A stretch of 10,098 bases of DNA from Rhodospirillales bacterium (GTDB lineage Bacteria; Pseudomonadota; Alphaproteobacteria; Rhodospirillales; Defluviicoccaceae): NCBI GenBank assembly GCA_026125865.1, contig JAHCKI010000065.1:1-10098 (forward strand), in the 5' to 3' direction. The notes beneath the pieces were generated by a model. It had not been told where the DNA came from. It made no database searches and worked only from the letters and a program-made list of their open reading frames with translations. The translations under genes were made by a program, and so were the position numbers. Shown here one piece after another: positions 6,554-10,098 of this stretch. The first letter of the stretch is position 1. The number at the start of each line of letters is the position of its first letter.

Positions 6554-6651
6554 TCAACGAAATTCCAAGATACGTATGCTGTCACCGTAATTCGTCAACG
6601 AAATTCCGAGATACGTATGCTGTCACCGTAATTGGCTGTCACCGTAATTCG
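6554..6651. repeat. 41-base tandem repeat, about 2.4 units
   Basis: Unit 1 (6554-6594) and unit 2 (6595-6635) are directly adjacent and differ at two positions. A 16-base partial third unit, ctgtcaccgtaattcg, occupies 6636-6651. On the minus strand the core reads aattacggtgacagcatacg. There are no spacers between units, so it is not a CRISPR array. Its edge at 6651 coincides with the point where the toxin gene loses its normal sequence. Confidence 0.9.
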
Positions 6652-6779
6652 ACGATGCGGTCAACGGTGATCAGGAACTCCCGCGCAAACGAACTTCCCA
6701 AACCCGGTTTTTCTGCTTCGTAAAACGCGAAGGCTTCTTCGAGTTCAGCTTCGGCAACGTCGAGAATGGAAATCGTCAA
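6639..6779 (-). pseudogene. RelE/ParE-family toxin, truncated
   Basis: The frame encodes 46 residues with a RelE/ParE N-terminal signature: ILDVAEAELEEAFAFYEAEK, then PGLGSSFAREFL. Full-length toxins of this group have about 95-100 residues, so half is missing, including the C-terminal strands that carry the usual basic and aromatic active residues. The last few residues (from about position 44) and the TGA are supplied by the 41-base repeat, so the gene was cut at about 6651. The start is a TTG at 6779 whose TTGA overlaps the antitoxin stop codon, the usual coupled arrangement of such modules. The peptide is unlikely to be an active toxin. Confidence 0.75.
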
Positions 6780-6997
6780 GGCGACTGATACTTGGTGCGG
6801 ATGGCGTCCATTGGAAGTGCGCGCAGTTCACCGCGATGATATGCCTCTAGACGCGCCTCAGCTTCGTGTGTCCACGCCGCATCGAGCTTTGTACTCGTCT
6901 GAGTGAGGCTCGATAGAATGTCGTCAACCAGTTCAACCCGTTCTTTCGGCGTGAGTTTTCTCGCCCGCTGACTGAGTTCCTTGACCCGCTCGTTCAT
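6776..6997 (-). CDS. addiction-module antitoxin component (TIGR02574/PF09720-like)
   Basis: A 73-residue protein of the putative addiction module component family, the antitoxin partner of RelE/ParE-like toxins. It shows the family pattern: a basic N-terminal helix, LTPKERVELVDDILSSL, then AAWTHEAEARLEAYHRGEL and LPMDAIRTKY at the end. Length agrees with the family (about 70-75). ATG at 6997 is preferred over a TTG at 7033, because a plausible -10 box lies at 7032-7037 and would leave the earlier codon untranscribed. The Shine-Dalgarno (GAGG) is very close to the ATG, so the start is not certain. Its stop overlaps the truncated toxin frame by four bases. With the toxin broken it is probably an orphan. 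It lies on the same strand as, and 66 bases beyond, the transglycosylase gene. Confidence 0.8.
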   Translation of the reverse strand: MNERVKELSQRARKLTPKERVELVDDILSSLTQTSTKLDAAWTHEAEARLEAYHRGELRALPMDAIRTKYQSP

Positions 6998-7031
6998 ACC
7001 TCGATCTCGCTTTCGGAAGGTCCTTACGCGC

Positions 7032-7037
7032 AATATA
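7032..7037 (-). promoter_or_regulatory. possible -10 box of the antitoxin gene
   Basis: TATATT on the minus strand, 35 bases before the antitoxin ATG. A TTGACG lies further upstream but with a 24-base gap, too long for a standard -35. The call rests on a single hexamer. Confidence 0.22.
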
Positions 7038-7063
7038 CACGAAATGCCGAAGGTCCGTCCCCG

Positions 7064-8275
7064 TCAACGGCCGCCACTCTTCCCCCCGAGGGCGTGGTAG
7101 ATTTTTTGGCCGGCGCGGCCGGTGGGGGGCATGCCGAGACTCCGTTCCGCTTCGGCGATGGCGGCGCGGGTGACCGGGCCGATCTTGCCGTCCGCCTCGC
7201 CGATATCGTAGCCGTTCGCCAACAGAAGCTGCTGCAGATGGAGGCGCTCCGCCCGCGATAGGCCGGGGTCGTCGGTCGGCCATGGCGTTCGCAACGGCGG
7301 GTAGCCGGCGAGGCGATCGGCGAGATGGGAGATGGCGAGGGCATACGACTCGGCGTGATTGTAGGCATAGATCGCGTCGAAGTTGCGAAACACGAGGAAC
7401 CCGGGTCCGGACGGTCCGGCCGGCAGCAATAGACCGGCCTGGCCTCCACCCGAAAGAAGGGCGCCGTCGGCGCGGGTGACGCCGCGCGCGGCCCAAGTCG
7501 AGAGCGGTGCCTTGTCGTTGCGTCCCTGTGGCCCGTGGTAGTGGGGCGCGACCTTGACCTCGATCATCCAGGGTTGGCCCGACCGCCAGCCCGCGCGCTT
7601 CAGGTAGTTGGCGGTGGAGCCCAACGCGTCGGCGACGGAATTGACCAGGTCGCGCCGACCGTCACCGTCGAAATCGACGGCGAGGCGCTGATAGGTGGAG
7701 GGAATGAACTGCGTCTGGCCGAAGGCGCCGGCCCATGATCCGTAAAGCTCGTTCAGCGGAACATCACCCCGGTCCGCCAGCTTCAGCGCCGCGACGAGTT
7801 CCCCGCGCCAGAACTTGGACCGGCCACTGCCCCGGCAGGCGAGAGTGGCCAGCGCATGGGGAAGAAAACTTTTGCCGGCCTCCCGGCCATAGTCGGTTTC
7901 AACGCCCCAGACCGCCGCGATCACATACCGATCCACGCCGAAGCGCCGTTCCGCCGCGCGCAGGGTGCGATCATGGGTGTCGATCATGGCGCGGCCGTCG
8001 GCGACCCGCTGCTCGTCCACCAGGAAACCGAGATAGTCCCAAATGGGAATCTTGAATTCCGGCTGCACCGTCGATAGGCGCAGGACGTTCGCGTCCGGTC
8101 GCGTGATATCGAGGGCCTGGGTGGTGATGGCGCTGCTGACACCGGCCTTGCGCGCCGTGTGCTTGAGATCCGTAATACAAGCGGCGAAATCGCCCGCCTG
8201 TGCCGGCGCGCTTCCCAGGGCCACCGGCGCTTCCCCCACGACAGCAAGAACCGCGAGTGTCGTGAGAAACCGCAT
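7064..8275 (-). CDS. lytic murein transglycosylase (MltB family) with peptidoglycan-binding domain
   Basis: A 403-residue periplasmic enzyme that cleaves the MurNAc-GlcNAc bond of peptidoglycan to form 1,6-anhydro ends. A signal peptide is clear (MRFLTTLAVLAVV, then a probable cleavage after AQA at residue 27). There is no lipobox, so it is probably soluble, unlike E. coli MltB. The SLT_2/MltB domain contains VWGVETDYG with the predicted catalytic Glu126. It also has the family block AGAFGQTQFIPSTY (about 182-195), DFDGDGRRDL (about 201-210) and the FRNFDAIYAYNHAESYA stretch (about 296-312). A peptidoglycan-binding_1 domain follows at about 338-396 (LQQLLLANGYDIGEADGKIG). ATG at 8275 is chosen: it gives the signal peptide directly and lies four bases after the DUF971 stop. 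The frame is open to a GTG at 8290, which would overlap that gene. It is the last gene of the housekeeping run. Confidence 0.93.
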   Translation of the reverse strand: MRFLTTLAVLAVVGEAPVALGSAPAQAGDFAACITDLKHTARKAGVSSAITTQALDITRPDANVLRLSTVQPEFKIPIWDYLGFLVDEQRVADGRAMIDTHDRTLRAAERRFGVDRYVIAAVWGVETDYGREAGKSFLPHALATLACRGSGRSKFWRGELVAALKLADRGDVPLNELYGSWAGAFGQTQFIPSTYQRLAVDFDGDGRRDLVNSVADALGSTANYLKRAGWRSGQPWMIEVKVAPHYHGPQGRNDKAPLSTWAARGVTRADGALLSGGGQAGLLLPAGPSGPGFLVFRNFDAIYAYNHAESYALAISHLADRLAGYPPLRTPWPTDDPGLSRAERLHLQQLLLANGYDIGEADGKIGPVTRAAIAEAERSLGMPPTGRAGQKIYHALGGKSGGR

Positions 8276-8279
8276 GCCG

Positions 8280-8672
8280 TCAGGGATCACGGCTCAATCC
8301 GCGATCGGCCAGCGATTGCAGGTACTCGGCCCAAATTTCGTCCTGGTTGGCGCCGAGGGCGTACAGCCAGTCCCAGGTGTAGAGACCCGTGTCATGCAAG
8401 TCGTCGAACTTGATGCGCACGGCATAGGTCCCCACCGGCTCCACACCCATGATGCCCACGTGGCGGCGACCGGCGACGATCGTTTTTTGACTGGGGCTGT
8501 GGCCCTGGACTTCGGCCGAGGGGCTTTCCACCCGAAGAAGCTCGGCGGGCAACGAGAAGGACGCGCCGTCGTTGAAGTCGATCTCCAGCCGCTTTTCCTC
8601 TCGCTTGAGGCGGATTTCAACGGGGCGGCGCGTGTTGCCGCGGGCCGCGGGGTCGATCGTGCCGCCGGTCAT
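8280..8672 (-). CDS. DUF971 (gamma-butyrobetaine hydroxylase N-terminal-like) protein
   Basis: A 130-residue cytoplasmic protein of the DUF971/PF06155 family. Hallmarks are ELLRVESPSAEVQGH, the basic turn GRRHVGIMGVEPVGTYAVRI, and DDLHDTGLYTWDWLYALG near the C-terminus. This domain occurs alone in many proteobacteria and at the N-terminus of gamma-butyrobetaine hydroxylases, where it binds metal. The stand-alone form has no settled function, and a link to iron-sulfur protein handling has been suggested for some members. The cysteines found in the hydroxylase version are absent here. Its ATG overlaps the stop of the preceding Trm112-like gene as ATGA, which implies translational coupling. Confidence 0.9.
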   Translation of the reverse strand: MTGGTIDPAARGNTRRPVEIRLKREEKRLEIDFNDGASFSLPAELLRVESPSAEVQGHSPSQKTIVAGRRHVGIMGVEPVGTYAVRIKFDDLHDTGLYTWDWLYALGANQDEIWAEYLQSLADRGLSRDP

Positions 8673-8875
8673 GGTGCCGTGTTCCCGGCCGCGTCGCCCT
8701 CGATCGAGCGCGCCTCGTCCACCAGCATGATCGGGATGCCATCGCGGATGGGATAGGCCAGCTTCGCCTTGTCGCTGATCAACTCCTGGCGTTCGGCGTC
8801 ATAGCGAAGTGTTGTTTTGGTCAGGGGACACACCAGGATCTCCAAGAGTTTGGGGTCGACCGTTTTATTTGCCAT
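8669..8875 (-). CDS. Trm112/UPF0434 family small protein
   Basis: A 68-residue protein of the Trm112-like (UPF0434, YcaR) family. It is recognised by DPKLLEILVCPLTKTTLRYD, then LISDKAKLAYPIRDGIPIML. Eukaryotic and archaeal Trm112 activates methyltransferases; the bacterial role is less clear. Only one cysteine (C16) remains where many members have a CxxC zinc pair, so zinc binding is unlikely. This reduced form is, as I recall, common in alphaproteobacteria. A good ribosome binding site (AAGGAA) lies five bases before the ATG. A 41-base gap separates it from the Lon-domain gene upstream, and its stop overlaps the DUF971 start. Confidence 0.9.
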   Translation of the reverse strand: MANKTVDPKLLEILVCPLTKTTLRYDAERQELISDKAKLAYPIRDGIPIMLVDEARSIEGDAAGNTAP

Positions 8876-8916
8876 CGGGGTTTCCTTCGCGTCCCAGCTT
8901 CAATTCAATTGTCTAC

Positions 8917-9585
8917 TCAATGGGTGACGCCCGCGGACGGCGCCTCGACATCGCGCACCGCCATTTCCAGCAAGGCAATCAGCAATTGGGCGCGGCTCGC
9001 CAGGTCGGTGCTTTCCAGAAGGGCCTGTTTCTCGTTGGGCTCGAACGGACACGCCATGGCCAGCGCGGTGACCAACGCTTCGTCGGACGCCTTCTCCACT
9101 CCCGACCAATCGGCGCCCATGTCCTTGGCGTCGAGATACTGGTGCACGGTCGCCAACAATTGCTCGCGATCGACGGCGGCGCCTTCTTCTGTCTCCGGCA
9201 GCAAATCTTTGCGGAACGGCCCGAAATCAGGACGGATGCGGCGATAGCCGTCCTTCAGGTCCAGTTCCTCGGCGATGCGAAAGCGGCAAATGCCGCGAAG
9301 GGTAATCAGGAACCGGCCATCCTCGCTCTCCGAGAACGTAACGATGCGGCCGACGCACCCCGTGTCATAAAGCAACGCGTCATCGCCGATGGGATCGGCG
9401 GCGTGCGCCCGTGGTTGAATCATGCCGATCAGCCGGCCGCTGCCCAGCGCCGCTTCGGTCAGGTTCAGATAGCGCGGTTCGAACACGTGGAGGGGGAGGT
9501 GACCGCGCGGTAGCAGCACCACGCCCGACAGCGGAAATATGGCAAGGACATCGGGCAGGCGATCCGGTTCGAAATCGGGGGTCAC
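8917..9585 (-). CDS. LON peptidase N-terminal (substrate-binding) domain protein
   Basis: A 222-residue stand-alone Lon-N domain protein (PF02190 family) without the AAA+ or protease parts of Lon. Typical blocks are LAIFPLSGVVLLPRGHLPLHVFEPRY at the N-terminus (opening LAIFPLSGVV), GRLIGMIQP, YDTGCVGRIV and GRFLITLRGICRFRI. It probably binds peptides or unfolded protein segments, but its physiological role is not settled. GTG at 9585 is preferred: it is seven bases after GAGGG, whereas the adjacent TTG at 9588 is only four bases away. It begins ten bases after the stop of the CnoX-like gene, so the two are surely co-transcribed. Confidence 0.9.
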   Translation of the reverse strand: MTPDFEPDRLPDVLAIFPLSGVVLLPRGHLPLHVFEPRYLNLTEAALGSGRLIGMIQPRAHAADPIGDDALLYDTGCVGRIVTFSESEDGRFLITLRGICRFRIAEELDLKDGYRRIRPDFGPFRKDLLPETEEGAAVDREQLLATVHQYLDAKDMGADWSGVEKASDEALVTALAMACPFEPNEKQALLESTDLASRAQLLIALLEMAVRDVEAPSAGVTH

Positions 9586-9595
9586 CAATCGACCC

Positions 9596-10098
9596 TCAAG
9601 AGAACAACAGCGACGACAGGCGGCGCCGGTAGGCGATGGTCAGCGGATTGGTGCCGCCGAGGGCGTCGAACAGCTTGACGAGCTGCTTGCGCGCCGCTTC
9701 TTCGTTCCACTCCCGGTCGCGGCGAATGATCTCCAACAAATGGTCCATCGCCTCTTCCGCCCGGCCTTCGGCGTATAGGGCCAGGGACAGGTCGAGGCGG
9801 GTGGCGTGGTCATCGGGGTTGGCCGTCACCCCCGCCTGCAGTTTGCGGACATTGCCGACCTTGCCGCTCTGCTCGGCGATGTCGACGGCGGTGATGGCGG
9901 CTTTGACCTCGGCATTGGCGGCCAGATCGCTCGTCAGGTCGGAGACCAGCTTGCGGGCCTTGCCCACACTGCCGGACGCCACGTAGGCCCGCACCAAACC
10001 CGCAATTCCCTTCGGATTGGTGGGGTCCTCGGCGACGATCTGGGCGAAGATCTTCGTGGCGGTGCGCGCGTCGCCCATGGTCAGCGCATCCTGTGCGT
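9596..10098 (-). CDS. CnoX/YbbN-type thioredoxin-TPR protein, C-terminal part (5' partial)
   Basis: The last 166 residues of a protein that runs off the window edge; the frame is open through 10096 with no start needed inside. The visible part is a TPR-like helical repeat region: IFAQIVAEDPTNPKGIAGL, ARKLVSDLTSDLAANAEVKA, and ARLDLSLALYAEGR-like helices. It ends in HLLEIIRRDREWNEEAARKQ, then RRRLSSLLFS. That closing block is characteristic of CnoX/YbbN co-chaperedoxins, whose N-terminal thioredoxin domain would lie beyond the window. Such proteins hold unfolded proteins and protect them from oxidation before hand-over to GroEL or DnaK. It appears to be the first visible gene of the minus-strand operon. 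The internal ATG at 10076-10078 is not the start. Confidence 0.87.
   Translation of the reverse strand, partial: AQDALTMGDARTATKIFAQIVAEDPTNPKGIAGLVRAYVASGSVGKARKLVSDLTSDLAANAEVKAAITAVDIAEQSGKVGNVRKLQAGVTANPDDHATRLDLSLALYAEGRAEEAMDHLLEIIRRDREWNEEAARKQLVKLFDALGGTNPLTIAYRRRLSSLLFS

Noticed and set aside
6174..6557. 127-codon minus-strand frame with repeating IMSPLFP peptides
   Set aside because: The repetition comes from the DNA repeats; the frame crosses the IS66 remnant and has no independent support.
6373..6651. CRISPR-like array
   Set aside because: Repeat units abut directly or differ in period (24, 33 and 41 bases), there are no unique spacers of even length, and no cas genes are present.
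8043..9513. Long plus-strand frames of 237 and 234 codons (8043-8756 and 8809-9513)
   Set aside because: They are antisense shadows of the well-supported minus-strand operon genes, caused by high GC.

Overview
The window looks like a chromosomal segment of an alphaproteobacterium, probably Rhodospirillales-like. It has high GC in the housekeeping genes, GTG and TTG starts alongside ATG, and an operon of a CnoX/YbbN-type protein, a Lon-N-domain protein, a Trm112-like protein, a DUF971 protein and an MltB-family transglycosylase. The assignment rests on gene content and protein style only; no rRNA or tRNA is present.

Layout. (1) 2-1321, plus strand: the 3' three quarters of a tandem-ATPase ABC transporter gene of the YejF/Opp-Dpp type, cut by the window edge. 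(2) 1322-6650: an accessory stretch, visibly less GC-rich in places. It carries a 979-residue Asp-box (BNR/sortilin-like) beta-propeller protein on plus (1730-4669) and, convergent to it, a radical SAM/SPASM enzyme on minus (4846-5988). A perfect 19-bp inverted repeat covers the radical SAM stop codon. (3) 6209-6651: a scrap-yard of small repeats, a C-terminal remnant of an IS66-type transposase and a truncated RelE/ParE toxin. (4) 6776-6997: the toxin's intact antitoxin. (5) 7064-10098, minus strand: the housekeeping operon, tightly packed with one ATGA overlap and short gaps.

Most notable: the last codons of the yejF-like gene occur three times, once as the real gene end (1265-1321), once after the propeller gene (4703-4749) and once beyond the radical SAM gene (6152-6205). 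The two accessory genes are thus each bracketed by copies of the transporter gene's 3' end. This suggests two successive insertions or recombinations at that gene end, each bringing its own slightly diverged tail. No integrase or intact transposase is visible. The third copy differs from the first mostly at synonymous third positions, so it probably came from a related functional gene rather than by decay of a local duplicate.

How the genes relate: the minus-strand operon deals with proteostasis and envelope upkeep (thioredoxin/TPR holdase, Lon-N domain, murein transglycosylase). The YejF-like protein would power peptide or oligopeptide import. The propeller and radical SAM genes face each other and no substrate peptide gene is evident, so a shared pathway is possible but not shown. 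The repeat cluster has cut both of its neighbours, the IS66 transposase and the toxin gene.
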